Shown piece by piece: positions 1-7,895 of a stretch of DNA of 35,798 nucleotides (within the stretch, counting starts at the first letter, position 1; every line of letters starts with the position of its first letter). The stretch comes from Candidatus Binataceae bacterium (GTDB lineage Bacteria > Desulfobacterota > Binatia > Binatales > Binataceae), in NCBI GenBank assembly GCA_035508495.1, contig DATJMX010000074.1, positions 1 through 35,798 of the forward strand, in the 5' to 3' direction. The translations under genes and the position numbers were made by a program. The notes beneath the pieces were generated by a model. The model saw only the letters and a program-made list of their open reading frames with translations. It did not search any database and was not told the DNA's origin.

Positions 1-44
1 CCGTCATCGAGCAAGCGCGCGAGCTCCTCGGGCGAATCCCTTAA
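1..44 (+). CDS. C-terminal end of an unknown protein (partial)
   Basis: From base 3 the plus strand reads VIEQARELLGRIP and then a TAA stop at 42-44. The GC-rich, codon-like pattern ends at that stop and is followed by more neutral sequence, which suggests the tail of a plus-strand gene entering from the left. A minus-strand reading (from a GTG at 134 off the left edge, containing RDSPEELARLLDD) is also open and cannot be excluded. No function can be given from 13 residues. Confidence 0.3.
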   Translation, partial: VIEQARELLGRIP

Positions 45-179
45 AACTGACCGATAGGGCTCGATAAGTACCGCTGTTGTGCTGGCGCAGGCGCACTGAT
101 TCTTGTTATGAGAAACACAGCGAATAAACGCCACAAAATTAAGTGACGCCATAGTCCTTACCAAGCGGAGGGACCAGGG

Positions 180-1913
180 ATGGCTGAATACGACATTCAA
201 ATCAAAGGCGGAACGATCGTCGACGGCACGCGCGTTCCGCGCTACCGCGGCGACGTCTGGATCAAGGACGGCAAAGTCGCGCAACTCGGCGGCCGCGCTC
301 CGGGCTTCGCCAAGAAGGTCATCGACGCTGACGGCCTGATCGTCGCGCCGGGATTCATCGATCTGCATACGCATTACGACGCGCAGATTCGGTGGGACCC
401 GTATTGCACGATCTCGGGATGGCACGGCGTGACATCGCTGGTGCTCGGCAACTGCGGCTTCGGCTTTGCCCCGTGCAAGCCGGATTTCCGCGACCGTTCG
501 ATGCTGACAATGACCCGCACCGAGGCGATTCCCTACGCCTCGATGAAGGCCGGCATCAACTGGGATTGGGAAACGATTCCGCAGTACATGGATTCGCTCG
601 ACCGCTCGCCCAAGGGCGTCAACTGCATCCAGTACATGCCGACCGCGTCGCTGATGACCTACGTCATGGGCCTCGAAGCGGCCAAGACGCGTGTCGCCAC
701 TGAGCGCGAGCGCGTTGAGATGGCGCGGATTCTCGACGAAGGCATGGACGCGGGCCTGTGCGGCTTTTCGATCCAGCGCCTCGGTGAGAACTCGGTGCAG
801 GCGGACTTTGACGGTTCGCCGATGGTCACCGACACGATGTGCGACGAGGACATCTTCAATCTCGCGCGCGTTCTCAGAAAGCGCGACGAAGGTTTCATGG
901 AAATTACGCAGGGCACAGGCGACGCGCGCCGCGACCTGACGTTCGTCGAGCAGCTCGCCGATGAATCGCAGCGCCCAATCCTGTGGCAGGCGATCATTCC
1001 GACGCGCAACAATCCTGAGATTCATCGCCGCAGCATGCGTTTCGTCGAGCGCAATCGCGCCAAGGGTCGGCAAATCTTCGGCCAGGCGGGAACGGTTCGC
1101 TCCGGCTTCGCCTTCACGCTCGAGAACTGGAACCTCTACGACACGCTGCCCGAATGGCGCGTGCTGACCACCGGCACCAAGGAAGAGAAGATCGCCAAGA
1201 TGCAGGATCCCGCGCTGCGCAAAGCGGTGATCCACGCCAATGACAACTGCGACAACAACTTCAAGGCCATCCAGGCCGGCGTCGGCGGCAACCCCAAGCA
1301 TCTCATCGTGCAGTGGGTAGAGAACAACGAGGCGCTCGAGAAACACGTCGGCAAGTCGCTCGGCCAGATCGGGATGGAAGAGGGCAAGCATCCGATCGAA
1401 GCGATGCTGGACATCGCGGTCGCGACCGATCTCAAGGCCGAGTTCCTGGGCCCCAACCGCGGTTTCAACGCCGACTACATGGCTGAGATCATCAATAACT
1501 CGCAGTTTACCTTCCCCGGCGTTTCCGACGGCGGTGCGCATACGAAATTCTTCACTGGCGGCGCGTTCACGACCGACTTCCTGCGCTGGCTGGTTCGTGA
1601 TGAGCAGAAGATCACGCTCGAAGAAGCGCACTACCGCCTGTCGGCGCTGCCTGCGCATGCGGCCGGATTCCGCGATCGCGGCGTGCTGCGCGAAGGCGCG
1701 GCGGCCGATGTCGTCGTTTACGATCTGAAGCGCCTCGGCGTCGAGCCCGACTGGGTCGGCGAGATCGTCCACGATCTGCCGGGCGGCGAATGGCGTCGTG
1801 TGCAGCATTCGACCGGCTACCGCTCGATCATCGTGAACGGCGTCGAGACCTTCGATGAAGGCAAGTGCACGGGCGCAACCCCGGGCAAGCTCCTGCGCCA
1901 CGGCCACGCCTGA
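180..1913 (+). CDS. Amidohydrolase, D-aminoacylase-like (amidohydrolase 3 family)
   Basis: A 577-residue metal-dependent amidohydrolase. The N-terminal beta-sandwich leads into the metal-binding motif DLHTH (His63, His65), then GNCGFG with Cys92 in the place of the metal-bridging cysteine of N-acyl-D-amino-acid deacylases. The conserved C-terminal aspartate lies in VSDGGAH (Asp450), followed by the typical LREGAAADVVVYD return to the sandwich. Length and motifs fit the D-aminoacylase/dihydroorotase-like group, cytoplasmic, hydrolysing a C-N amide bond. The exact substrate is unknown; many members of this group are not true D-aminoacylases. The start is supported by GGAGGG at 167-172, seven bases before the ATG. 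It is the first gene of the window's C-N hydrolase set and is followed by a strong terminator. Confidence 0.9.
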   Translation: MAEYDIQIKGGTIVDGTRVPRYRGDVWIKDGKVAQLGGRAPGFAKKVIDADGLIVAPGFIDLHTHYDAQIRWDPYCTISGWHGVTSLVLGNCGFGFAPCKPDFRDRSMLTMTRTEAIPYASMKAGINWDWETIPQYMDSLDRSPKGVNCIQYMPTASLMTYVMGLEAAKTRVATERERVEMARILDEGMDAGLCGFSIQRLGENSVQADFDGSPMVTDTMCDEDIFNLARVLRKRDEGFMEITQGTGDARRDLTFVEQLADESQRPILWQAIIPTRNNPEIHRRSMRFVERNRAKGRQIFGQAGTVRSGFAFTLENWNLYDTLPEWRVLTTGTKEEKIAKMQDPALRKAVIHANDNCDNNFKAIQAGVGGNPKHLIVQWVENNEALEKHVGKSLGQIGMEEGKHPIEAMLDIAVATDLKAEFLGPNRGFNADYMAEIINNSQFTFPGVSDGGAHTKFFTGGAFTTDFLRWLVRDEQKITLEEAHYRLSALPAHAAGFRDRGVLREGAAADVVVYDLKRLGVEPDWVGEIVHDLPGGEWRRVQHSTGYRSIIVNGVETFDEGKCTGATPGKLLRHGHA

Positions 1914-1935
1914 TCGATTTTCTGATTGCGCACTT

Positions 1936-1973
1936 AAGAAGGGCGGTGCGATTCGCACCGCCCTTTTCTTTTC
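1936..1973 (+). terminator. Rho-independent terminator in the leader of the PRPP synthetase gene
   Basis: GGGCGGTGCG at 1941-1950 pairs perfectly with CGCACCGCCC at 1954-1963 around an ATT loop. The right arm is followed directly by a T-rich run (TTTTCTTTT, 1964-1972), and AA before the stem extends the pairing. It ends the upstream amidohydrolase transcript. It lies only about 20 bases before the next ATG (1994), so it also sits inside any leader of the downstream gene. Confidence 0.9.
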
Positions 1974-1993
1974 AGTTAGGTGGGAAGGGAGAG

Positions 1994-2956
1994 ATGAAAC
2001 GAAATAAAGAACTCGCGGATGGCATCGTCATCTTTGGCGGCAGCGGCAGTCCCAAGCTGACCCGGAAGATTTGTAAGTACCTGAACACACAGCAGGGGGC
2101 CGGAGAGGTATTGCGGTTCTCGGATGGCAATCTGTTTGTGCGGGTCAAGGAAAACGTGCGCGGGCGCGACGTCTATGTCGTTCAATCAACGGTCTTTCCC
2201 ACCAACGACAATTTCATGGAACTGCTCTTCTGGATCGATGCGTTGAAGCGCGCGAGTGCGAACTCGGTGACCGTCGTGATGCCCTATTTCAGTTATGCAA
2301 AGGGTGACAAGAAGGACGAACCGAGGGTTTCAATTCGCGGCCGTGTCTGCGCTGACGCGATCGCGGTGGCGGGAGCCGATCGCGTGGTGACGATGGACTT
2401 GCACGCACCTCAGATCCAGGGCTTCTTCCACATTCCGGTCGACGATCTGTACGCGCTGCCGGTGCTCGCTAGGGAGATTCAACGGAGGAAGTTGCCGGAC
2501 CTCGTTGTCGTCTCGCCTGACACCGGCTTCGCAAAGCAGGCCCGCAAGTATGCATCGCTGCTTGGCACCTCGATCGCGATCGCGGACAAAGAACGCAAGG
2601 CGCACGATGAACGTGCCCAGGTCCTCGAGATCATCGGCGAGGTGCGGGGAAAGACAGCTCTCCTGGTCGATGACTTCACGATCTCAACCGGCACGCTGGT
2701 CGATGCGGCGGAGAAGCTCGTCGAGCGAGGCGCAACAGCAGTCTACGCGGCGGTGTCTCACGGGGTGTTCGGCGCAGGCTCAATGGAGCGGCTGGAACGC
2801 AGTCCTATTCAACGTCTGATAGTGACAGACTCGATCGAAACCCAACCGGTGATCCTTTCACCCAAAGTCGAGGTCGTCTCAGTCGCGCCGCTCTTTGGCG
2901 AAGCGATCCGCCGTATCCATGACAGAGAAAGCATCAGCGTGCTCTTGCCGAAGTGA
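1994..2956 (+). CDS. prs: Ribose-phosphate pyrophosphokinase (PRPP synthetase), atypical
   Basis: A 320-residue protein making 5-phosphoribosyl-1-pyrophosphate from ribose 5-phosphate and ATP, the precursor of nucleotides, His, Trp and NAD. Recognisable family blocks are PYFSYAKGDKK (97-107), VTMDLHAPQIQGFF (132-145) and VVSPDTGFAKQARKYA (172-187). The PRPP-binding loop reads DDFTISTGT at 226-234 where the family usually has DDxxDTxGT, so the second conserved aspartate is an isoleucine. The catalytic flexible loop is ADKERKAHDERAQV (197-210) rather than the usual DKRRPxxN form. This points to a divergent paralogue rather than the standard housekeeping enzyme. The reading frame is open from 1865, but the ATG at 1994 is chosen because GGAAGGGAG lies just before it and the family N-terminus aligns there. 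Confidence 0.9.
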   Translation: MKRNKELADGIVIFGGSGSPKLTRKICKYLNTQQGAGEVLRFSDGNLFVRVKENVRGRDVYVVQSTVFPTNDNFMELLFWIDALKRASANSVTVVMPYFSYAKGDKKDEPRVSIRGRVCADAIAVAGADRVVTMDLHAPQIQGFFHIPVDDLYALPVLAREIQRRKLPDLVVVSPDTGFAKQARKYASLLGTSIAIADKERKAHDERAQVLEIIGEVRGKTALLVDDFTISTGTLVDAAEKLVERGATAVYAAVSHGVFGAGSMERLERSPIQRLIVTDSIETQPVILSPKVEVVSVAPLFGEAIRRIHDRESISVLLPK

Positions 2957-2972
2957 AACCATAGATTGGCCG

Positions 2973-4304
2973 CTAGAAATAGATCGGATCGACGTAAAGC
3001 CCGTGACTGATCGAATCCGCGGGCTCCGCGATTCCCGGACTCCACATGTTGAACGGCTCGGCTTCGCGTCCGAGTGAGCAGAGTCGTGCGCATCCCGGCG
3101 ACGGCTCGGAGCTGAAAATCGAAAGCGTGTCTATCTTCTCCGCGGCCAGGGTCGTGCACCGGGCACGCAGCAACTTTTCGAGATCGTCCTCGCCGCCGGG
3201 AAGAAATCCGTAATCGAGCGCCAGAGCACGGCGCGATACGCTCCGAATGCCTTTGGTTTCGGTGATGACCTTCAGCAGGTCGCCGGCCGGCCATACACCG
3301 AGCACCGCGCGATCGGTGAGCAGGATTTGATCCCACGAATAGCAACTCTTTGCGCGTTCGAGCCGCGCCCTGAGCGATTCCACCGTATACGGGACGAACA
3401 TCTCCTCACGTTGATGTGCTGCGTTAACCAGATTAACTATCCTGCCGGCGTCATCCGGAGTCGCCACTCGTCCGAACGGTGGCCCGGCAAGCTTGGCGCA
3501 GGGCAACTGCACTCGAAGTACGATGACGTGCCACTTGTTTGGCGTGTTGGCGAACCCGTGCTGCATGCCCGCATTGTTGACGGCGATATACGCATTGGAC
3601 CCGTCGACGTCCTTCCAATAATGGTCGAAGGCGCGATTCACCGCGCCCCACAATCCTTTGCGCTGATGCTCCGGCATGACACGGAGATGCGCTACCGTGA
3701 CAATCGGCCGAATGACGCCCCCGATTCTCACCCGATGCATCGCGCCGCAACTCACTGCGGCTGGCTGGTTGTCGACGAAGGCAATCCCGACCGTTGATTC
3801 CTCCATCAGGCGGGCGAAGGCGAAATAGTCATTACCGCGATCGAAGTAAACTGAGGTGTCGCCCAAAACGATCGGGCATTTACGCTCGATCTCCGCGAGC
3901 GCGGCCGCATCCGCCTCCGTTGCTCTGCGGACCTCGAGTTTGAAATCGACCTGGCGCTGCCAATCGATCTTGATGATCCGGTTTGGCGCCTGAGTCTCCA
4001 CCTCGACCGTCAACCACCACTTGTGCCCTTTTTCTGTTGTGATTCCAGCCTTGATCGAAAATTCATCCGCGGTTTCCACGTAAACCTGGGCGAACTTTCC
4101 GAGCCGCACTGCGAACGCCCGCCAGTTTTCCCGGTAGTCGTCGAGATTTTCGGCGTTTGCGATTCTCTTCTGCAGCTCAGGAATGTAGTTGGCCCGGTCG
4201 TCCAACGACGCCTTCTCACCCGCGGAAATCAGCCGCTCCAGGTACCATCGAAGCTGCTTTCCTGCAACTGTCTGTGGAATCTTTTCCAGCAACAGCGAAT
4301 CCAT
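2973..4304 (-). CDS. GNAT-family N-acetyltransferase with extra N-terminal domain
   Basis: A 443-residue protein. Residues 1-120 form a separate region (YLERLISAGEKASLDD, ending in KWWLTVEVETQAPNRI) that resembles small NTF2/cystatin-like modules; this assignment is tentative. Residues 124-270 are a GNAT acetyltransferase fold, with the acetyl-CoA pyrophosphate-binding strand-loop at 202-221 (VTVAHLRVMPEHQRKGLWGA; QRKGLW replaces the usual QxxGxG). The C-terminal 170 residues look like a second, degenerate GNAT-like half, as in tandem-GNAT proteins. The acceptor substrate is unknown. The start has AGGGGG about six bases upstream. It lies downstream of the gene-fragment region 4452-4770 on the same strand and is convergent with the PRPP synthetase gene, 16 bases apart. 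Confidence 0.75.
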   Translation of the reverse strand: MDSLLLEKIPQTVAGKQLRWYLERLISAGEKASLDDRANYIPELQKRIANAENLDDYRENWRAFAVRLGKFAQVYVETADEFSIKAGITTEKGHKWWLTVEVETQAPNRIIKIDWQRQVDFKLEVRRATEADAAALAEIERKCPIVLGDTSVYFDRGNDYFAFARLMEESTVGIAFVDNQPAAVSCGAMHRVRIGGVIRPIVTVAHLRVMPEHQRKGLWGAVNRAFDHYWKDVDGSNAYIAVNNAGMQHGFANTPNKWHVIVLRVQLPCAKLAGPPFGRVATPDDAGRIVNLVNAAHQREEMFVPYTVESLRARLERAKSCYSWDQILLTDRAVLGVWPAGDLLKVITETKGIRSVSRRALALDYGFLPGGEDDLEKLLRARCTTLAAEKIDTLSIFSSEPSPGCARLCSLGREAEPFNMWSPGIAEPADSISHGLYVDPIYF

Positions 4305-4451
4305 GATTGCCCCCTGAAGTCTCTCACCCGGATTTGCTTTTTTGAATATCCAATTCCAGGGCCCTCAATAGATCGAACCAGATTCCGGTGCAAGGTAGTT
4401 GCTTCCAATGCCATGAGATCGGGCGCAGACCGATTCGGCAGAAGTGCGTTC

Positions 4452-4545
4452 TCAGGTCGCGGAATAGAACGGCACGAAAGGGAGCTCGTGGCCGAACGCC
4501 GAGCATCGGTGTCGGTTTCGACGAGCGTGATCAAATCGGGAAATC
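4452..4545 (-). pseudogene. Remnant of a second DUF917 gene, C-terminal end
   Basis: Two blocks match the 3' end of the intact DUF917 gene next door. Bases 4507-4540 equal 5092-5125 at 32 of 34 positions and encode DLITLVETDT. Bases 4471-4499 equal 4950-4978 at 25 of 29 positions and encode AFGHELPFVPF (intact gene: AFGYDLPFVPL). The roughly 113 bases between the blocks in the intact gene are reduced to about 7 here. The loss is not a multiple of three, so the blocks fall in different frames. This is a decayed tandem copy or a deletion scar, not a working gene. Confidence 0.8.
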
Positions 4546-4554
4546 GTCCACGAT

Positions 4555-4770
4555 CTATGCTTCAAGGTGATTGCAAGCTCGTGTGCCACCGCAACGAGGG
4601 CCCACATCATGCGGTCGAGCGCCAGGATAGTTCCCATCCGTTGCGGAGCTTGGCTTCTGATGGCCCGCACGTTGATCAGCGCGGCCCAGCACAGCCCCCT
4701 AGCCGATCGAACGAGAACCGCGCTCGTCCCCGGCAAACCTCCATAATGCCACCAACAGTTCCCTTGCACT
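4555..4770 (-). pseudogene. Remnant of a serine hydrolase (beta-lactamase family), C-terminal end
   Basis: A minus-strand frame starting at a GTG reads CWWHYGGLPGTSAVLVR and then GLCWAALINVRA, ending near LDRMMWALVAV. This matches the C-terminal segment of class C beta-lactamase/D-Ala-D-Ala carboxypeptidase-like serine hydrolases, where H-x-G-x-LPGT carries the third active-site motif and WAALFN follows. The SxxK and YxN motifs and the whole N-terminal 300 residues are absent; an in-frame stop lies just upstream. The frame then runs directly into the DUF917 remnant, giving a meaningless 105-residue chimera. I treat it as gene debris. Confidence 0.7.
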
Positions 4771-4930
4771 TGCCATGGTCATTGGCCCCTGGCTCCAAGT
4801 CTGCCGTCCTGGTGAATTGTCTACTGTCTGACAACAATGGACATTGGGCAGCTATGCGTCAAGTGTTACATTAGTCGCCCGGAACGGATTGCGCCGGCTG
4901 GATTACGACCCGGGGAAGGTGGCAGTTTGT

Positions 4931-6040
4931 CTAGCTCGCTGGATTGAGTGGCACGAAGGGGAGATCGTAGCCGAATGCTGCCGGGCCGACCGAGCGCAGC
5001 GCGCGTTCGGTGCGCATCAGGGGTGAGCACGGCAGGCCGAGGATCGTTACGCGCAAGCCGGGGCGCAGAATCTCGGTGCTGACGGGAGCGCCGGTGTCGG
5101 TTTCGACCAGCGTGATCAAGTCGGGCACAGTTAGCACAACCTGGTTGTCAACTTTCAGGATGAGGTATTCGTTTTTGAAGTCGATCGCGGCCTGGCGCGC
5201 GCGATCGTCGTCGACGCCGTCAATCAGGATGCTCCCCCAATCATGGCCGCCGCGAAATGTGCGCTGCACGTCCGCGATCTTTCCGCCGATGAAACGGCGG
5301 CCATCTGCGACGCGGCAAATCGCGGCCGCGGGATTTTCGTGGCTCGCGCGTGCAGCTTCGACTGCGCGCCCGATTTTGAGCGAAAGCGAAATCGTTCCGC
5401 GGATCAGCGTTCGGCTAAGCGATTCGTGATCGTATGCGGCTGTCATGTAAATCAGACCGCCGTTGTCGGCGCACACGCGGCGCAATGCTCGTTCGAGCTC
5501 GATGCCGGGTGGATCCGACGGCGCCCGCTCTCTGCCTGAGTCCGGCATTCCAGCCATGAGGAGGCCGCGATCGCCGCTTAGCGCAGAAGGCAGGCCTCGG
5601 GTCGTGCCGTAAATCGCAAACGTGCTCATCTGCACTTCCGGAAAGGCGCGACCGATGCTGTCGCCATCGAGCAGCGGCACGCCGCATTGCGCCGCGAGCA
5701 GCAGCGGAAACATGCACTGCAGGCCGCCGATCTCGACGGCGAAAAACGCGCCGACTTTACCCCGCAGAGCATCGCGCACCGACTTGAACCCGCTTTGCAG
5801 CGCGAGCAGGCTGGGAGGTTTCTCCAGACATACGAGCGGCGCGCCGATTGCCGCCGAAGTAATTGCATACGATGACGGGTCCATCTCGTCGATACCGATA
5901 ACCGTTACCGACGCATCGTCGGCAAGGAGGCGATTGGCAGCGAGCTGTCCGTAGTAAGAATTTCCGCCGCCGCCCGTACCAAGTACAGCGGAGCCAAGCG
6001 CAAGAGCTGGAATGTCCCGCCGTGTGATCGCGTAGCTCAC
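4931..6040 (-). CDS. DUF917 family protein (hydantoinase partner)
   Basis: A 369-residue protein of the DUF917/S-methyl-thiohydantoin desulfurase-like family. The N-terminus carries the glycine-rich GTGGGGNSYY (21-30) typical of the family, followed by the conserved C-terminal PDLITLVETDTGAPV and FVPL segments. Family members usually sit beside hydantoinase/oxoprolinase-like ATPases, and this one does: its ATG overlaps the stop of the upstream hydantoinase gene by four bases (6037-6040), implying translational coupling. Its enzymatic role is poorly defined; a function in metabolism of hydantoin-like or thiohydantoin-like rings is inferred from the family and partner. A degenerate second copy of its 3' end lies downstream at 4452-4545. 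Confidence 0.88.
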   Translation of the reverse strand: MSYAITRRDIPALALGSAVLGTGGGGNSYYGQLAANRLLADDASVTVIGIDEMDPSSYAITSAAIGAPLVCLEKPPSLLALQSGFKSVRDALRGKVGAFFAVEIGGLQCMFPLLLAAQCGVPLLDGDSIGRAFPEVQMSTFAIYGTTRGLPSALSGDRGLLMAGMPDSGRERAPSDPPGIELERALRRVCADNGGLIYMTAAYDHESLSRTLIRGTISLSLKIGRAVEAARASHENPAAAICRVADGRRFIGGKIADVQRTFRGGHDWGSILIDGVDDDRARQAAIDFKNEYLILKVDNQVVLTVPDLITLVETDTGAPVSTEILRPGLRVTILGLPCSPLMRTERALRSVGPAAFGYDLPFVPLNPAS

Positions 6041-7563
6041 TGGGAAGACTCTTCGATGTCACCAATGGCGCGCGCCCGCACGCGCATCGCATCGGCGGCA
6101 AGGTAGGAAAGGGCGGCGTCTTCGAGTTCGACGGTGATCGTTGAACCTGGCGCCGCGCCTGCGGCGACGGCCCGCCGATGCGCCTCCTGCTCGGCGCGCG
6201 ACAACGCTTCGGCGCGCGAGACTTCCGCCGCCGCGAAGGTCAGGTCGGCTTCGCCGCCCACCTGCGCCATCGCCGCGCCGAGCGCGTTGGCGATTCCGGC
6301 GTGAGCTGGACAGATCACGGTTCGCCCGAGCGATCGCAGCAACTCTTCGATCAGCGCCGCGCCGCCGCCGACGAGAACAACAGGCAGTTGCTGATTGGCT
6401 CGCTCATAGTTTTCGAGCAGCCGTTCGAGGCGCCGGCGCAGATGATTATCGACGCGCGCCATCAGTTCGCGATCGAGATTGGCGACGCGAGCAGGATCGC
6501 CGATCGCAAGCCGCCCCGCGGCGACGGCGACATCGGTCAACGTCAGCGTGTTGCCGCCGAATACGAGCGCCTCGCTGGTGAGCCGGAAGCCGACGCTTCG
6601 CGGGCCGACCGCGCCGCTGGCTTCGTCAACGAGGCTGCCGCCGCCGATGCCGATCGAATAGAGATCCGGCATCCGAAAATTCGTGCGCACTCCCGCGACC
6701 GTCAGCTCGAGTCCCGCCGGTTGCGGATAGCCGCCATGGATCACCCCGGCGTCGGTCGTCGTTCCGCCGACGTCGAGCACGATCGCGTCGCGCGCGCCGC
6801 CGAGTATCGAAGCGCCGCGGAGGCTGTTCGTCGGTCCCGACGCGACCGTGAAGATTGGCATCGTGGACGCGCTGTCGCTTCGGACCACGGTGCCGTCGTT
6901 CTGGCTGATAAAGAGCCGCGTCGAAACGGCATCGTGGTAGGCTGCGATCGTGCGCGCGGCGAGCGGCCGCAGCATCGCGTTGAGGAGCGTGGCATTCTCG
7001 CGCTCGATGATCCCGAAGCGCCCGATGCGATGCGACATCGTGATCGCGAGTGCAGGGTTCTCCTTGCGCAGCCATTTCGCCGCCTGAATTTCGTCGTCGG
7101 GATGCGAGGTCGCGAATACTCCTGTGACTGCTGCCTGCGTGATTCGATCTTCGGCGAGCGCGCGCGCCACGTCCCGAATCGCCGCGCGATCGAGCGTGCC
7201 GATCGGGCGCCCGTCGAATTCGCGTCCGCCTTCGATGAAGAAACTTCGCGTTCGAGTCGCGGCGCGCAAATCCTCGGGCCAATCGCAGGTCGGCGGCAGC
7301 GATTGCGATACAGGTCCACCCAATCTCACTGCGGCGGCGGGCGCGAGCTCGCGCCGTTCGACGAGCGCGTTGGTAAAGCTGGTAGTTCCGATATGCACGC
7401 GCTGCGCGGAAGCGGCGTCGCCGAGTTGCGCGAGCGCTTCGACGATGCCGCTGCGCACATCCGTAGTCGTGGGGACTTTGGCAAATGCGGCGATTTGGCC
7501 GTCGCGAACGAGGACCGCATCCGTGTTCGTGCCGCCCACGTCGATTCCGGCCACGATTTTCAT
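6037..7563 (-). CDS. Hydantoinase/oxoprolinase family protein (HyuA-like ATPase)
   Basis: A 508-residue protein of the actin-like ATPase fold used by ATP-dependent hydantoinases, 5-oxoprolinases and acetone carboxylase beta chains. The first phosphate-binding motif is GIDVGGTNTDAVLV (6-19), the second VLDVGGTTTDAGV (about 261-273), and the adenosine-site glycines are VVLVGGGAALIEELL near the C-terminus. At about 510 residues it belongs to the shorter group usually paired with DUF917, not to the 680-residue HyuA of methylhydantoinases. It probably opens a cyclic amide in an ATP-dependent way together with the DUF917 partner. No clear ribosome-binding site precedes the ATG; the upstream leader contains an AT-rich palindrome (7585-7612). 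Confidence 0.9.
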   Translation of the reverse strand: MKIVAGIDVGGTNTDAVLVRDGQIAAFAKVPTTTDVRSGIVEALAQLGDAASAQRVHIGTTSFTNALVERRELAPAAAVRLGGPVSQSLPPTCDWPEDLRAATRTRSFFIEGGREFDGRPIGTLDRAAIRDVARALAEDRITQAAVTGVFATSHPDDEIQAAKWLRKENPALAITMSHRIGRFGIIERENATLLNAMLRPLAARTIAAYHDAVSTRLFISQNDGTVVRSDSASTMPIFTVASGPTNSLRGASILGGARDAIVLDVGGTTTDAGVIHGGYPQPAGLELTVAGVRTNFRMPDLYSIGIGGGSLVDEASGAVGPRSVGFRLTSEALVFGGNTLTLTDVAVAAGRLAIGDPARVANLDRELMARVDNHLRRRLERLLENYERANQQLPVVLVGGGAALIEELLRSLGRTVICPAHAGIANALGAAMAQVGGEADLTFAAAEVSRAEALSRAEQEAHRRAVAAGAAPGSTITVELEDAALSYLAADAMRVRARAIGDIEESSQ

Positions 7564-7584
7564 CGGCGATTAGATTGCGTTCTC

Positions 7585-7612
7585 AAATTTTTGGTCCCCA
7601 AAATTTTAGGGG
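7585..7612. promoter_or_regulatory. AT-rich imperfect palindromes upstream of the hydantoinase gene
   Basis: AAATTTTTGG at 7585-7594 faces CC-AAAATTT at 7598-7606, a 10-base arm with one mismatch. The right part also forms CCCC-AAAATTTT-GGGG (7596-7612) with one central mismatch. The block lies 22 bases upstream of the hydantoinase ATG in an otherwise GC-rich region. It could be an operator or a leader hairpin; there is no evidence for the binding protein. Confidence 0.4.
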
Positions 7613-7689
7613 CGAACGATCCGTCAGATCAAGGCACGAGCCAATCCTGTTTGATGGCTGCGTGCAGGCGGAGTTGAAAAAATTTTACC

Positions 7690-7875
7690 ATGCCCGTACG
7701 CGTTAGACTTCGATGTTATCGCTGCGGTGACCTGCTGGTTCCCAAGCGCCGTTCGCTGTTCGGCATTCCACTTGGCGCGAAGATGCCTCACGCGATCTGC
7801 GATCGCTGCGTCGCGGAGATCAATTCGTTCCAGGTTCGAATCGACCGCTGGTTGCGTACGACCCGCGCGCACTAA
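7690..7875 (+). CDS. Small zinc-ribbon-like protein
   Basis: A 61-residue ORF with two CxxC knuckles, Cys9-x2-Cys12 (RCYRCGDLL) and Cys37-x2-Cys40 (ICDRCVAEI), 24 residues apart. That is a typical four-cysteine zinc-ribbon layout. It is rich in Arg, so nucleic-acid or protein binding is possible. The ribosome-binding site is weak (GGAG is too distant), which lowers confidence. The opposite strand has a 91-residue ORF of no recognisable character, taken as a shadow. It lies alone between the hydantoinase gene and the convergent YtcJ-like gene. Confidence 0.55.
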   Translation: MPVRVRLRCYRCGDLLVPKRRSLFGIPLGAKMPHAICDRCVAEINSFQVRIDRWLRTTRAH

Positions 7876-7895
7876 CCGGAGCGCGACGGCTTCGG

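Noticed and set aside
6178..7677. A 499-residue plus-strand ORF opposite the hydantoinase gene
   Set aside because: It lies antisense to a gene with clear family motifs, is very rich in Arg and Ala, and has no recognisable domain; it is a GC-driven shadow.
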